Shown here: positions 19,850-30,654 of the stretch, in pieces | Position numbering within the stretch: the first letter of the stretch is position 1 | Layout of the letters: each line of letters opens with the position of its first letter | Assembly: GCA_964036315.1 (NCBI GenBank) | Contig: OZ038507.1 | Location: 61,832,888-61,896,887 of the forward strand | Reading direction: 5' to 3' | Source: Acanthosepion esculentum | Lineage: Eukaryota > Mollusca > Cephalopoda > Sepiida > Sepiidae | DNA length: 64,000 nt | The notes under the pieces: model-generated | Told to the model about the DNA's origin: nothing | Seen by the model: only the letters and a program-made list of their open reading frames with translations | The model's database searches: none | Made by a program: the position numbers and the translations under genes

Positions 19850-20160
19850 ATGAATGCAGAAAAGAAAGACAAGAATGAAGAAGGAGAGGAAGAAAATAAG
19901 AAGGAAGAGGAAAGAAAGAGTAAAATAAAGAAGGAAGAAGAAAGTGAAAGAGAATTAAAAAACGAAAAATAATGGCGAAAAGTGAAGAAAATGATCGAAG
20001 AAACGTAAGAGTGGAGGAACAGAGAGAGGAAAGTGAAGAGGCAACGTAAGAAAAGATAGAAAGAAAGAAAGAAAGAAAGAAAGAAAAAAGAAAGAAAGAA
20101 ATGTCAAGAAGATTGTGGAAATATTGAAATGAATATAAGAAAGATAGAAATAAATAAATA

Positions 20161-20196
<36 letters not shown>

Positions 20197-20260
20197 ATGG
20201 GAAAAGTCGTAAGAAAAATAGAAAGAGAGAAAGAGTGGTGGAAGAAAAAAATAATGAAAT
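19850..20260. repeat. purine-rich tract with (GAAA)n runs
   Basis: AAGAAAGA-type sequence with clean (GAAA)n at 20057-20103 and 20161-20198. It is the short counterpart of the huge TTTC array at 35830-37180. Confidence 0.9.
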
Positions 20261-20645
20261 GTAACGATAATCGTGCTAGTAATATCAGCCGAATGTTTCC
20301 TTATAAAGAAACATTTGGAATTCATTGACCGAGCAGCCAGTGTTAATGTCGGTTGAAATTTATGAAATAAAGGAGGAAGAAGATGAAATAGTGGTAGTAT
20401 TTTGTATGTTAAATAAAACGTTTAATTTTTACAAAAACATGAATGAAAATTTATTGTACTAAACTACGCACCCGAGTAAAACCAGTTGTACTTTGTACCA
20501 ACTTACCCTAATTTGGTTTTGATCAGTCAATGTTATTTTAGAAGTTGTGGCGGGAGGACGGACTAACGGAAGTCACAGAATTTTATATATAGATTATATG
20601 CAGTAAGCAAAAGTGCATATTGATGATATATTATATTGCATTTAC

Positions 20646-20808
20646 AGTGTAACCCGGATATAAGAGAGTTGTCGGGACCGGATAAGTCTCTTATATCCGG
20701 GTTTCTCTTATATCCGGGTTTGGTCTATTATATATACATTAACACAGGCTCTAATTTGGGACCAGAGAAAATCTCTCTTATATCCGAGTTTCTCTTATAT
20801 CCGGGTTA

Positions 20809-20812
<4 letters not shown>
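20646..20812. mobile_element. MITE with CAGTGTAACCCGGATATAAG ends (pogo/Tigger-like)
   Basis: Terminal inverted repeats of about 22 bp: AGTGTAACCCGGATATAAGA at the left and TCTTATATCCGGGTTACACT at the right, with TA on both outer sides. Two further internal copies of TCTCTTATATCCGGGTTT make the inner part palindromic. The CAGTGTAACC-type end and TA target fit the pogo/Tigger group. 167 bp, non-coding. Confidence 0.85.

Positions 20813-20848
<36 letters not shown>
20813..20848. repeat. (AT)n microsatellite
   Basis: Follows the MITE terminus directly. Confidence 0.95.
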
Positions 20849-20850
<2 letters not shown>

Positions 20851-20999
20851 ATAAAATTAAAACAGTATAAAATATTCGGCATGTCTATTCAAACTGATAA
20901 ACTGGTAGCTTTTTATAAAAAATAAAAACCGTAAAAGCGAATAGAATTTTTTTCTTGTTCACTCTTCTGACTGCAAAGAACCGCAACCTTTTTTTAAAA

Positions 21000-21790
21000 T
21001 CATTTCACCCCCAGCAAGGCAATAAAGCCACAAAGACGTAAGTGATTAACTACTATAACGGAATAAAAAAAAAGCCTTATTAAAGATAGAGAACAATAAA
21101 AAAACAAAACATTTAGAAAACAGATATTAACGATTGGCACTGCATTAAAATTTTTAGTTGTCAGGAAAGCATGAAGTCAGAAGAAAGTTCCACAGGCGAG
21201 AAGTGTGAGAGAAGAAACTGTTAGCATAGAACTTACGGTTGCATCTGACCATTTCAACAGTAAAATGATGAGATCTTGTCTCCAATCTAGTATTGCGCTT
21301 AAATTAATCTAAGTCCCAAATAGGAAAGCAATATTTATTTTGAAAATACAAAATTTTGGTACAAGGACAAAAGGTGTGGGTGTAGATTAAGGCTGGTCTT
21401 CAGTCAGTCTTATCTTAAACTTAGCCAGCCACAATTACTGACCCAAACATACTACAATATTCCTTATACCAAAACAATATTATTCTTTCTTACCATTCTC
21501 ATTACAGCCACCATAATACCTCAAAGTCTCTAGGAACTTATAACTAGTTCCTATACGGACAATTTGTACCAAGTAGGAATGCTCATCCGAAAAATTACCA
21601 TGAAAATATTTATGGAAAAGGCACAATGAAGCTACGTTACGGCGATGGGAAAGGGACTGAAGCTGAGATGAACAGGCCAAGAGCAATAACATTGCAGATT
21701 CTTCTTTGTATTTTATCAAGAATCAGATGTGACGACAATATTCAAAGCATGGACGAATGGTAGACTTATAAATATATAACACAGATTCTG
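21000..21790 (-). pseudogene. CR1/Jockey-like LINE 3' end, copy 4, with insert
   Basis: Minus strand: QLQSLSHRRNVASLCLFHKY and FHGNFSDE at 21560-21720, then the 3' part down to CACCCCCAGCAAGGCAATAA near 21005. It is interrupted by another repeat at 21318-21555. Upstream of the open part lie IKYKEESAMLL (KIQRRICN equivalent) and IYKSTIRPC-like text to 21780. Confidence 0.75.
21318..21555 (-). mobile_element. repeat family R1 inserted in LINE
   Basis: Contains ACAATATTCCTTATACCAAA, CCACCATAATACCTC and GTCTCTAGGAACTTATAACTAG, shared with 46265-46515, 61650-61880 and 62215-62465. On the minus strand it ends with a CAGAATAAATATCG-like polyadenylation context. In three of the four sites it adjoins the same LINE tail, so it may be part of a LINE subfamily rather than an independent insertion. 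Confidence 0.6.
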
Positions 21791-21969
21791 ACGAGAAAAA
21801 GTGTCTAGAACGACACAGAGAACAGCTTTTCTCGCAGCAGACCTAACAACAGATTCAATATAACGCTTCCACTTCATGTCAGCGGCAAACATTATTCCTA
21901 GAATAAACAGAAATGGTTAGAAAAAAATTAAGAAAAATAAAAATAAATCGCTAAACAATTGTTCCAAGA

Positions 21970-22128
21970 ATCTTATACAGGGTGTATACAAAAAGATTTT
22001 TACAAACTGCGGGTTCCTGACACCAAAACAAGGACAAAAGTTCATATAAACATAGGTCCTCAAATCCTTCGTTTTTGAGTAATTAAGTTTTCATGGCCAG
22101 GTGTTGAATTACTCTTCCAAGAGTCTTA
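21970..22128 (+). mobile_element. Tc1/mariner-superfamily transposon end, tandem partial copy
   Basis: CAGGGTGTATACAAAAAGAT, TTTTTACAAACTGCGGGTTC and CCTGACACCAAAACAAGGAC form the left end of the element found complete at 22128-22604. Even the flank (TTCCAAGAATCTTATA / TTCCAAGAGTCTTATA) is duplicated, indicating tandem duplication rather than two insertions. Confidence 0.7.
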
Positions 22129-22604
22129 TAAAGGGTGTATCAAAAACACATTTACAAACATTGGAGGCAGGTTCCTCACACCAAAACACGGACAAAAGTC
22201 CACATAAACATAGCTCCTCAAATCCTTCGTTTTTAATTAAGTTTAAAGAAAGTTTACGGTAGGTTTGTTGCCGTGTAGACTAGGTTATATTTGTCATTCG
22301 TGTATATTGTTAGCTATTCTGTCTTCAACGTTTAACGTGTGTAGGAGTGAGTTCACAGAGAAGTGGTCTGTTTCACAATGGCGGGATATTCATATCGTGA
22401 GCAGGCAGATATGATTTTTATATGCGAAAAACTTTGGAGGTGGGTCCCTGACACTAAAACAAGGGCAAAAGTCCGTATAAACATATGTCCGCAAATCCTT
22501 CGTTTTTAAGTCATTAAGTTTAAAGTAAGTTCACGTTAGATGGCGTACCTTGAAGCGACCGAAAGTTTGTAAAAAATATATTTGATACACCCTTTATAGA
22601 CAGA
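22128..22604 (+). mobile_element. non-autonomous transposon with 28-bp TIRs
   Basis: TATAAAGGGTGTATCAAAAA at the left and GATACACCCTTTATA at the right are inverted partners and lie beside TA. Inside are the start of a transposase (ATGGCGGGATATTCATATCG, MAGYSYREQADM at 22378) cut after about 15 codons, then a second copy of the left-end sequence. Internally deleted and rearranged. Confidence 0.75.
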
Positions 22605-22616
22605 TAGAAATGAATA

Positions 22617-22619
<3 letters not shown>

Positions 22620-22692
<73 letters not shown>

Positions 22693-22711
22693 AAGAGTGT
22701 GTGCGTGTATT

Positions 22712-22756
<45 letters not shown>

Positions 22757-22765
22757 GAGAGAGAG
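22620..22765. repeat. (AT)n-(GA)n-(GACA)n compound microsatellite
   Basis: AT at 22620-22668, then GA to 22735 and GACA to 22754. Confidence 0.95.
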
Positions 22766-22895
22766 ATTATTCTGGAGGTTAAAAAGAGATTTTCCTTCTT
22801 ATCGGAAAATGTACTCATTGAAATCGCTTCAAGATACACGCATTGTTGACTGCATAAGATGTTCTCTGGGCACAAAGATTAACCCAGGCTCAGAT

Positions 22896-22960
22896 AAATA
22901 GATAGATAGACAGATACATAGATATGAACAGGCTCAGATAGATAGATAGATAGACAGACT
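22896..22960. repeat. (GATA)n with AACAGGCTCA spacer
   Basis: GATA runs separated by GAACAGGCTCA. The same structure (GAAACAGGCTTA spacers) forms the long array at 52403-52900. Confidence 0.85.
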
Positions 22961-22967
22961 GAGGTGG

Positions 22968-23695
22968 GTTCCTGACATCAAAACAAGGACAAAAGTCCAT
23001 ATAAACATATGTCCACAAATCCTTCGATTTTGAGTTAAGTTTAAAGAAAGTTTACGATAGATGGCACTGTCTTGCCATGTAGACTAGCTTACATTTGTCA
23101 TTCGTGTACATTTATTAACGTGTGTATTAGTAAATTAACTGAGAAGTGTTCCGTTTAATAATGGCAGGATATTCATATCGTGAGCAGGCAGATAAAATAT
23201 TTGCATGCGGCCGCGCGAATGGTAATGGATGCGAGGCTGCACGGCTCTATCAGATTGCGCTTCCAGACCGAAGGCAGCCGAGCCATCCAACGTTTGCTGC
23301 TGTTTATCGTCGCGTTGCTTAGACATGATCCGCGACACCGCAAACTATGAGCCGAAGGAGACCGAGATCCACTTGTACGCCTGACAACGAAGAACACATT
23401 CTACAGGCTGTCAGAGACAATCCAGCTACCAGCACAAGTCAAGTGGCTCTAGCATATCGTACATCTCATATAGTACCACATGAAGGGTACTTCCAGGAGC
23501 AGCTCCTGTATCCGTATCATTTGCAACGTGTGCAGTCTGATCGCTCACCACGAGAGAATCTTTGCCAATGGTTTATTGCAAATACATTGGACATATGTTT
23601 ATATGAAGATTTTTACAGTATTTTGGTGTCAGGAACCCGCCCCAAAAGTTTGTAAAAGTATTTTTGGATTGTATCTTGGATTGTACTTTTAACAG
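22968..23695 (+). pseudogene. IS630/Tc1-mariner-type transposase N-terminal remnant
   Basis: Opens at 23161 with MAGYSYREQADKIFACGRAN, continues GCEAARLYQIALPDRRQPSH (HTH), a frameshift near 23320, then MSRRRPRSTCTPDNEEHILQ, AVRDNPATSTSQVALAYRTS and LCQWFIAN (23347-23590). This is the two-HTH N-terminus of a transposase group widespread in invertebrates. The catalytic DDE part is missing. The right end (GGTGTCAGGAACCCGCC, GTTTGTAAAAGT) is the inverted partner of the left-end sequence. Confidence 0.8.
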
Positions 23696-23716
23696 CGTCT
23701 ACCATACACTTTAAGC

Positions 23717-23717
<1 letters not shown>

Positions 23718-23780
<63 letters not shown>
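23718..23780. repeat. (AT)n microsatellite
   Basis: About 30 AT units. Confidence 0.95.
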
Positions 23781-23782
<2 letters not shown>

Positions 23783-23849
23783 CTTTAAAAATTAAGATGG
23801 CTCCCCCCCATTTAACCAAATAGTACTAAGTTAGAGCAGAAGGTTCTCC

Positions 23850-24480
23850 ATTTAATTGAGAAACACTTCCCCAGAAACAATCCACTTAGTAAGATTTTTA
23901 ACAGAAATACACTAAAACTAAGCTATAGCTATACCGATAATCTTGAAAAAGATTATTAGTAAACATAATAATAAAATTTTAAATCAATACAAAAACCTGA
24001 GTAATAACAACCATCCCAAAGCAACAAACGCAGATATTACCAACAAATGTAATTGTAGAAATTCTAACGAATGTCCATGTAAAACCGATGTCAAAAAGAG
24101 TCTCTTGTTTACCTAAGCACTATTTCTACTATAGAAAATCCAACAGTTAAAATTTTTTATATCGGGTGTACCAAGAATTCCTTTAAATCTAGGTGGTACC
24201 AATATGTATTACCTTTCTCCAATAACGCGTACAGAAATTTCTAAATATATTTGGAACTTAAAAGAAGTTAATCAAACCCTTACGGTAAAATGGAAAATAC
24301 TACCCCCCAAAAACTAGAACTTGTAATTATTTAAATAAACCATGCTTCTTATGTTTACATAAAAATTAGAAATCACCAAATTTTCTGACAAAAAAGTCCC
24401 TATTGAGCCAAAAGAGTGAATTAACTGTAAATTGCCGACACATTTTATCTTTTACCTTAAAATATAGTTAAATTTAAAAA
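23850..24480 (+). pseudogene. Penelope-like element: linker and GIY-YIG region remnant
   Basis: Frames read LEKHFPRNNPLSKIFN and LSYSYTDNLEKIISKHNNKI, then CNCRNSNECPC (the Cys cluster between RT and endonuclease in PLEs), PLNLGGTNMYYLSP, ISKYIWNLKE followed by TVKWKILPP, and CFLCLHKN with KKSLLSQKSELTVNCRHILS. The order matches the C-terminal half of PLE proteins. Stops and small shifts separate the pieces; RT motifs are absent. I infer a relic that once supplied the terminal repeats seen elsewhere in the window. Confidence 0.75.
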
Positions 24481-24950
24481 AAATTACGTATTACCATTTC
24501 TTATAGGCATAATTTATTAGTATATAATGGTCCACCCTCTACGGCTAACTACTTTATTTTGTTTATTCAGCTTTAATATTGCTATGTATTGTCGTCCAGT
24601 TAGTATTAGTAATATCTTATATGGATGTTCCACATTTTTAATTTTATCTACAGGTTCTTTTAAGAATCTTCCTGAATCTAAAAAAAAAAAATTAACTTTT
24701 TCTGTTAACTTTACGTCTGATTAACCTACCCCTCCCTTCAACGCTCTTTCAAAAATTGAACATATGTTATTTGTCTACAATCACGATACATTTGTCGCTG
24801 ACATACTTTCCGCAATCGTCAATGATAGCCTGTCTATGTTCCGATTTATCATGACATGAAAAAATAACTCACACCCTCCATCCTCTGAGCTTACTTTTCT
24901 ATTTAGCGTAGATCTGTCATTTAGTTTGACCGTTGGCATGACGTCACTTC
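24481..24950. other. AT-rich stretch without recognised feature
   Basis: An open frame at 24527-24724 (MVHPLRLTTLFCLFSF...) has no similarity I recognise. It may include PLE 3' sequence. Confidence 0.35.
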
Positions 24951-24953
24951 AAG

Positions 24954-25434
24954 TACCGTAATTCCCTATGTATAATACACATTTTTTTTCTAAAAAATAA
25001 TTACGAAAAATCAGGGGTGCGTATTATGCACAGCTATAGAAAAATCTTTAAAAAATTGCCGTTTCATAGGTCGATTTCAGTTACGAAATGATTACCCACC
25101 ACAAACATACAACAATTTTACACTAATATTATGCGATTGCGACTCCATAAGTATGTCAAATACAATCATATATACCTAACAATACTTACAAATGTAAAAT
25201 AAAATAAGAATTATCATAAAACTAATTAGAATAATATTATTCTATTTTTAAAACCATTTTTAATAAGAGTAGAAAAAGCTGATCTTGATGAAATTGGAAA
25301 GGTACAATTTATAGGGTTTGATTGCCAAATAAGGGATGCGTATTATGCACGAGTAGAAGAATTTTCCCATACTTTCAGCATTTTAGGGTTGCGTATTATG
25401 GATTAGGGCGTATTATACATGGGGAATTATGGTA
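24954..25434. mobile_element. MITE with TACCGTAATTCCC ends (pogo/Tigger-like)
   Basis: About 27-bp inverted ends: TACCGTAATTCCCTATGTAT at the left and ATACATGGGGAATTATGGTA at the right. GCGTATTATGCAC is repeated inside at 25019, 25328 and 25391. 481 bp, non-coding. A related GCGTATTATGC motif occurs in the fragments at 41403 and 41862. Confidence 0.8.
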
Positions 25435-25690
25435 ACTAGAAATTGCTTCTATCGAACGTAAGAAGACCGGAATTAAAAACCAGTTGCGTTAATAAACACA
25501 GAACAATCCTTGAAAACGAATGGAGCAACATTCGAAAGTCTTTGGGGGTGGGGGGGAAATAATATAAGATAGATATAAACTTTGGCAAATTTACCGATAA
25601 CACAAAACAACATATTCGGAAATTAAAAAAAAAATAATTAAAAAAATTGACAGACAGAATTTGTCCATATTATTTAGCCAAACATGTTTA
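25435..25690. other. no recognised feature
   Basis: Includes a G-rich run at 25543-25556. The segment AATTTACCGATAACACAAAA, ATTCGGAAATT resembles 54145-54185, indicating an old dispersed repeat. Confidence 0.4.
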
Positions 25691-26065
25691 AGAGAACACT
25701 ATTTACATTATTCTGACTATTGTCCTCATCTTTGTCGCCATATTTATTAGAACGTTTCGACCGTTGTACGCTCCGGCCTTCTTCAGGTGGTTGGAATGTC
25801 GAACTGAATCCTCTATTTCACTCACTGGGGTAGACTGTTCTAGTTCCACATGCCATGTTTAATGGATGTCAGTTATCAGTTATCTCCTGTTAATTCCCCT
25901 CTCCAAGTTCTCCACTGCCTTATCCGGGTATTGAACTCACACTCTTTGGGTCCTGTCATTGGATCTTACTAACGCCTTTATCCACTGTGTCATGTGTCCT
26001 TGAGGACAATAGTCCGAATAATGTAAATCGTGTACATAATACCTCATCTCTGAAATATAGACAGA
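25690..26065 (-). mobile_element. PLE terminal-repeat-like block (family C) with tRNA-like part
   Basis: Minus strand: tRNA-like GACACAGTGGATAAAGGCGT and GAGTTCAATACCCGG (A and B boxes, 25890-25995), then TAACTGACATCC, GGCATGTGGAACTAGAACAG, CACCTGAAGAAGGCCGGAGC, CGAAACGTTCTAATAAAT, GACAATAGTC. On the + strand side it ends GAGGACAATAGTCCGAATAA. It combines PLE-like and tRNA-derived parts in one unit, as at 10195-10800 and 28325-28815. Confidence 0.65.
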
Positions 26066-26139
26066 TTTTAAAGAGAATTAATGCTGCCGAAATACAATTA
26101 TATATTGGTTAGTCTTTGGTAATGTGGAGTAATGGATAG

Positions 26140-26440
26140 CGGCTCGGATTGAGGAATCAGAGAGCCGAGTTCGAATTCTAGTCGAATCCATTACACTCAC
26201 TTACGTGTTAATAACCTTGGAAAAGGTATGGATCTCCTTTTCCTTCCCTCCAGCTATGAGTAAATAGCAGGGCATAGCGGGTTCTATAGCCTTGGATGGC
26301 AACTGGTCTTCCGCAGAAAGAAATATCAACCTACTGCGGGGAAAAAAAATTGCCTCGTCAGTCATGTATTGAATGATACATGATCGCCTAAGTGTGTATC
26401 ATGCATGGCACATAACTAACTGAATGTCGAATTGCCATCA
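26140..26440 (+). mobile_element. tRNA-derived SINE, family 1, full length
   Basis: Head: TAATGGATAGCGGCTCGG (A box) and GAGCCGAGTTCGAATTCTAG (B box), with GTAATGTGGA...TCCATTAC ends. Body: ACTCACTTACGTG, CCAGCTATGAGTAAATAGCA, GGCAACTGGTCTTCCGCAG, AACCTACTGCGGG, GATACATGATCGCC, tail TGCATGGCACATAACTAACT. A second copy lies at 63180-63450. Octopus tRNA-derived SINE families are known; named-family identity was not tested. Confidence 0.8.
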
Positions 26441-26628
26441 TATTCCTTTCAAGTTATTGGAACTCCGGTCGAAGAGAAACTTTTTCTAAAGTATTTTTTC
26501 TTCCTCTTCCGCTTCGCAAGAGATCCATTTGGATCAATAACAAAGATCCGTTTTCGGTTTTTATAAATACTGTTTCTGTCAGGAAAGAATTTTTAAATTT
26601 TAGATCTAATATCGATAGAGTCAAAAAC

Positions 26629-26745
<117 letters not shown>

Positions 26746-27540
26746 TAGCAGCCATACCCAGATGGTCGATCAGAAAAAGCGTTCAACTAGAATGGAGCAA
26801 AAACAGCATCATGTTTAGATGTGACAAATTACTTTAAAGTACTTTCATTAAAATTTTTTTTTGAATTAATGCAGTTACTGATATAACAGAAGTAGTCTGT
26901 ATTTATTCAATCGAACTTAGCCGAGGACATGAAGGGGTAAAAAAGGCAACATGAATACCCACTTCAGACCACAGATATTTTGGAGTTTTTGAAATTCATT
27001 TTGTCAGTGTGATACCAGGGATGTAAAAGAGGATACATTTATGAAGCAATTGTTAAGTTTGATGAAAACTGGTTGAACGATCAAGGAAAAAACCCAGTAA
27101 AAATCGACATTTTTCGCTATTTACGCGGGTTTTCACTATATGGGTGAACTCACTTATCAAGTTAAATGAATGTTAAACAATCAACCTATTGTTGGCTACA
27201 ATTGAGTGAAGTTTGTATTAGATTGCTTGAAAATTGAGGGAGTTTTTAGTTTACAATTTGTGTTGAAATCGATTTGTGTTGAAATCGGTTTTTCGTTTTT
27301 TTGCGGTTTTTCGCTACACGCAATGGCGTAGAAATAAAAATGAGGTATCGTTGAGCTCATTATGATGTAAGCAACCTACATACCGAGTTTGAACGAAATC
27401 GGAGGTAAAAAGTTGAATTTATGGGCTTTATTGATTTAAAAAAATTATCGATTTTTTACACTAAGAACCTATCTCTTTACATAGTACAATGTATTTGTCA
27501 GGTTTGGCCAAAATCGATTGGATGGATCTCGAATGAAAAG
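26746..27540. mobile_element. probable LINE 3' UTR-type repeat ending in (CACAGA)n
   Basis: Non-coding text with duplicated elements (GTTGAAATCGATTTGTGTTGAAATCGG; TTTTTCGCTATTTACGCGGG and TTTTTCGCTACACGC) and phrases such as ATACCGAGTTTGAACGAAAT. It ends in a short CACAGACACACAGA tail, as many RTE-type LINEs do (family knowledge). No reverse transcriptase is present. Class tentative. Confidence 0.35.
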
Positions 27541-27623
27541 GTATCACACAGACACACAGACACACAGAGAGAGAGAGAGAGAGAGAAAGGGAGAGAGAGA
27601 GAAACAAACAGACAGACATCCTT

Positions 27624-27702
<79 letters not shown>
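27541..27702. repeat. (GACACA)n-(GA)n-(AT)n compound microsatellite
   Basis: CACAGACA at 27546-27568, GA to 27602, GACA to about 27618, AT at 27630-27702. Confidence 0.95.
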
Positions 27703-27706
<4 letters not shown>

Positions 27707-28320
27707 ACAATGAATCATTCATACAAAAAGTAGATTAGTAAAGTTAATGATATAAAATGGCGATATTCTTTTGCAAACAAAATTTTAAAGTTGCATTAAC
27801 CTATAAATCACTCGATGAATGTTATGATCCTTGTTTTTAATAATTATAAGTTGTATAAAGTCTTTTTTAATACGCAAGTACTTTCAACTGTAAATTCAGT
27901 CATCCTCAGGCATGGAAATTATTTTGTTTTTAGTAAAATCCATTAAAGTTACTAATCTACTTTTTGTATGAATGATTCATTCTAATATAAATTGAACTGC
28001 ACCACATATTAAATATCATAGTATATTAAATCGATTCATTTAAAATAACATTTGAAGATCTTCGAAGATTTGTTTTCACTGATATTTCGATAACTTAAAA
28101 ATATTTTTAAGCGTTATACTCGTCTTTAAATATTCGTTTGTGTTGTGACTTTAGGTTTGATTTATAATATTTTTTTCATAGATTTTCGAATTCTTTAACA
28201 CGCTTTAGCGGAGGATTTTGAAGTTTATGATATTTTAAAAGTTTGGAGAAAATTTATATATATACAGCGGGTATCAAAAATACTTTTACAAAATTTGGTT
28301 CCCTAGACAACTACATATAT
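27703..28320. other. AT-rich stretch without recognised gene
   Basis: TGAATCATTCATACAAAAAG at 27710 and its reverse complement (CTTTTTGTATGAATGATTCA) near 27960 form long-distance inverted ends around 230 bp that include GTTTTTAATAATTATAAG, so a small foldback element is possible. Nothing coding. Confidence 0.45.
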
Positions 28321-28324
28321 TACT

Positions 28325-28809
28325 TACAAAGTCAGGCTACATTATTTACATTATTCGGACTATTGTCCTCATCTTTGTCGCCATATTTATTATAACGTTT
28401 CGGTCGTTCTATGCTCCGGCCTTCTTCAGTATTTGTCTATAATTCTGAGATGATGTATTATTTAAACTATTTACATTATTCGGACTATTGTCCTCATCTT
28501 TGTCGCCATATTTATTACAACGTTTCGGACGTTGTACGCTCCGGCCTTCTTCAGGTGGTTGGAATGTCGAACTGAACCCTTTATTTCGCTCACTGTGGTA
28601 GACTGTTCTAGTTCCACATGCCATGTTTAATGGATGTCAGTTATCAGATATCTCCTGTTAATTACCCTCTGAAACTAACGCCTTTATCCACTTGTGCCAT
28701 GTGTCTTCAAGGTTACATGGCACAGTGGATAAAGACGTTAGTTAGATCCAGTGACAGGTCCCAAAGAGTGTGAGTTCAATACCTGGTTAAGGCAGTGGAG
28801 AGCTTTCAG

Positions 28810-28815
<6 letters not shown>
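28325..28815 (-). mobile_element. family C block, nested tandem and palindromic copy
   Basis: Two partial copies of ATTCGGACTATTGTCCTCAT, GTTTCGG and CTCCGGCCTTCTTCA in tandem (28350-28440 and 28470-28560), then the full block to 28625, then a palindrome centred near 28715 where CGCCTTTATCCACTTGTGCC meets GGCACAGTGGATAAAGACG. The latter half holds the tRNA-like A and B boxes (GTGAGTTCAATACC). It shows repeated nested rearrangement of one family. Confidence 0.7.

Positions 28816-28848
<33 letters not shown>
28815..28848. repeat. (AT)n microsatellite
   Basis: About 16 AT units. Confidence 0.9.
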
Positions 28849-28850
<2 letters not shown>

Positions 28851-28894
28851 TGCGGGTATGCAGAAAAATAGGAAAGAACACGTAAGGTAAATAA

Positions 28895-29110
28895 TCCGTA
28901 GTTCTTTAGTATTTTTATTTTTAAAAAGACAGTGCTCCATACAGAAGTATAAATATTATAATATTTTTTAAAAATATGATTCCTTCGCTACATAAGAGTT
29001 CTTATGTTTCAAAAGCGAGAGCCGAGACCCTCAATATAATTATTGAAATTTAGTTCAATTGAGGTGTTAAGTCCTGTTTCATCTTCAAGCGAAATTTAGG
29101 AATAAGCTAA
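28895..29110 (-). mobile_element. family A repeat with hammerhead 3' half
   Basis: Minus strand: TTTCGCTTGAAGATGAAACA near 29080, GAAACATAAGAACTCTTATG at 28996-29015 with perfect stem III (ACATAAGA/TCTTATGT), then T-A and GCGAAGGAATCATATTTTTA. Same order as the 6440-6690 arm, but stem II is less clear. Ends TATAATATTTATACTTCTGT and AGCACTGTCTTTTTAAAAAT. Confidence 0.55.
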
Positions 29111-29540
29111 CTTTTGGTTTACGCTTGTTTATAAGTATGGTCTTTTGCAACATTAATTACTATGGAAACAGCTGGCAGCAGTCTTTTGGGTTAAGGGGTC
29201 GGAGAGTTATGTCTTATACGTAGGCAGCATATTTTCATTGAATAATATAGTCATATTATGTCTATTTTTGTACTGATCCTTTCCACTTCTCTAGTAATTT
29301 TCTTGATGTTAACATGAAATTCAACAAGTAAGGAGGCGTAGTTTTTTCCTACCCAAATACTTTCGATATTGTCCGGGATCCTACTCCGGGGCAAACCACA
29401 AAGACAAACTCATTGTCACTGTAATAAAATCTGCATTTCAATGTGTTTTGTTATATTTATTTTAAAATTTTTAATTTATCCGTTGTAGCTATGGGATTTT
29501 TTGTAAAAGCGTTTCAATATAATATCTATATTACTGAATG
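29111..29540. other. no recognised feature
   Basis: Mixed-composition sequence. No frame resembles a protein. Confidence 0.4.
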
Positions 29541-29542
29541 AA

Positions 29543-29543
<1 letters not shown>

Positions 29544-29573
<30 letters not shown>

Positions 29574-29592
29574 CATATACATATACATATAC

Positions 29593-29675
<83 letters not shown>
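29544..29675. repeat. (AC)n-(ATAC)n-(AT)n compound microsatellite
   Basis: AC at 29544-29567, ATAC-type to 29606, AT to 29675. Confidence 0.95.
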
Positions 29676-29676
<1 letters not shown>

Positions 29677-29679
29677 TAG

Positions 29680-29831
29680 TGCGGCCACGCAGCCAGACAG
29701 ACCAGACAATGTCAGAATAACCTGTTATTTCTCAACGAGAAAATCATGTAATTTATAAATTCCTTTCCGGTGAACAAAGGCTGACCACAACTAGAAGTTT
29801 AATGCGTTTTCACGTAATCTAACTTTTGAGA

Positions 29832-29900
<69 letters not shown>

Positions 29901-30050
29901 TGTATGTATATTTTGAGTGAGTCCTCAAAAACGTATTAAACTTCTAGTTGTGGTCGGCCTTTGTTCACCGGAAGGTATTTATATGCTACATGCTTTTCTC
30001 GTTGAGAAATAACAGGTTATTCTGACATTGTCCTACCAGTCTGGCTCCGT
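29680..30050. mobile_element. foldback element with (AC)n in the loop
   Basis: The left arm 29690-29830 (CAATGTCAGAATAACCTGTT, ATTTCTCAACGAGAAA, CCGGTGAACAAAGGC, CACAACTAGAAGTTTAAT) is matched in reverse complement by 29925-30045. The loop is (AC)n plus TATGTATGTATA. Arms are about 90% identical. No coding sequence, so a MITE or foldback element. Confidence 0.8.
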
Positions 30051-30061
30051 GTTCTAAATAG

Positions 30062-30063
<2 letters not shown>

Positions 30064-30122
<59 letters not shown>
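30064..30122. repeat. (AT)n microsatellite
   Basis: About 29 AT units. Confidence 0.95.
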
Positions 30123-30127
<5 letters not shown>

Positions 30128-30275
30128 CCTGACGACTGCGTTTAGCACGAAACAGACTGTCGTCACTGGGTGTTGACTTCAGCGTCCACTTTTATATTTA
30201 CATACGTACTATCTCTGTTATCTGTTATTGATCACTTTTGCCCGTAAATTTAGCATACCTTAAAATTTTATTTTA

Positions 30276-30278
<3 letters not shown>

Positions 30279-30340
<62 letters not shown>

Positions 30341-30342
30341 AC
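30279..30342. repeat. (AC)n-(AT)n microsatellite
   Basis: AC to 30325, then AT. Confidence 0.95.
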
Positions 30343-30480
30343 ATGAAATTGCATTCTGGAGAGCTTGTCTTTCACAGGTGACGCCTTTACCAATTAGGCT
30401 ACCAATGTTCTCATGATTATGATGGAATCTTTTCCGTTCTCTTCTTACGTCGGCTTTTTTTTCTTCCATCTCTTTTCTGT
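30343..30480 (-). mobile_element. tRNA-like SINE head fragment
   Basis: Minus strand: CATTGGTAGCCTAATTGGTA then AAGGCGTCACCTGTGAAAG matches an A box and D arm of a tRNA-like head. No B box can be identified before the AC/AT tract. Confidence 0.4.
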
Positions 30481-30568
30481 CCTGTATTCATCACTACCAA
30501 ATAACAGTCGTAGCCATATGTTGTTTTGAGATCGTCATAATATTATTAACCTTTTATCACACTTAACT

Positions 30569-30569
<1 letters not shown>

Positions 30570-30650
<81 letters not shown>
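30570..30650. repeat. (AT)n microsatellite
   Basis: About 40 AT units with one G interruption. Confidence 0.95.
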
Positions 30651-30654
30651 TCGT

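Larger units (their letters stand above)
18870..20345 (-). mobile_element. long dispersed repeat, left copy of an inverted duplication
   Basis: Collinear (inverted) with 33905-34000 and 35630-38215. Matching blocks: 18895-19010 with 38105-38215, 19195-19345 with 37800-37985, 19495-19740 with 37490-37735, 19780-19850 with 37385-37455, 20255-20345 with 33905-34000. Simple repeats between the blocks differ: (GAT)n here versus (CCA)n-(ATC)n there; short (GAAA)n here versus kilobases of (TTTC)n there. No coding potential; class unknown. Confidence 0.8.
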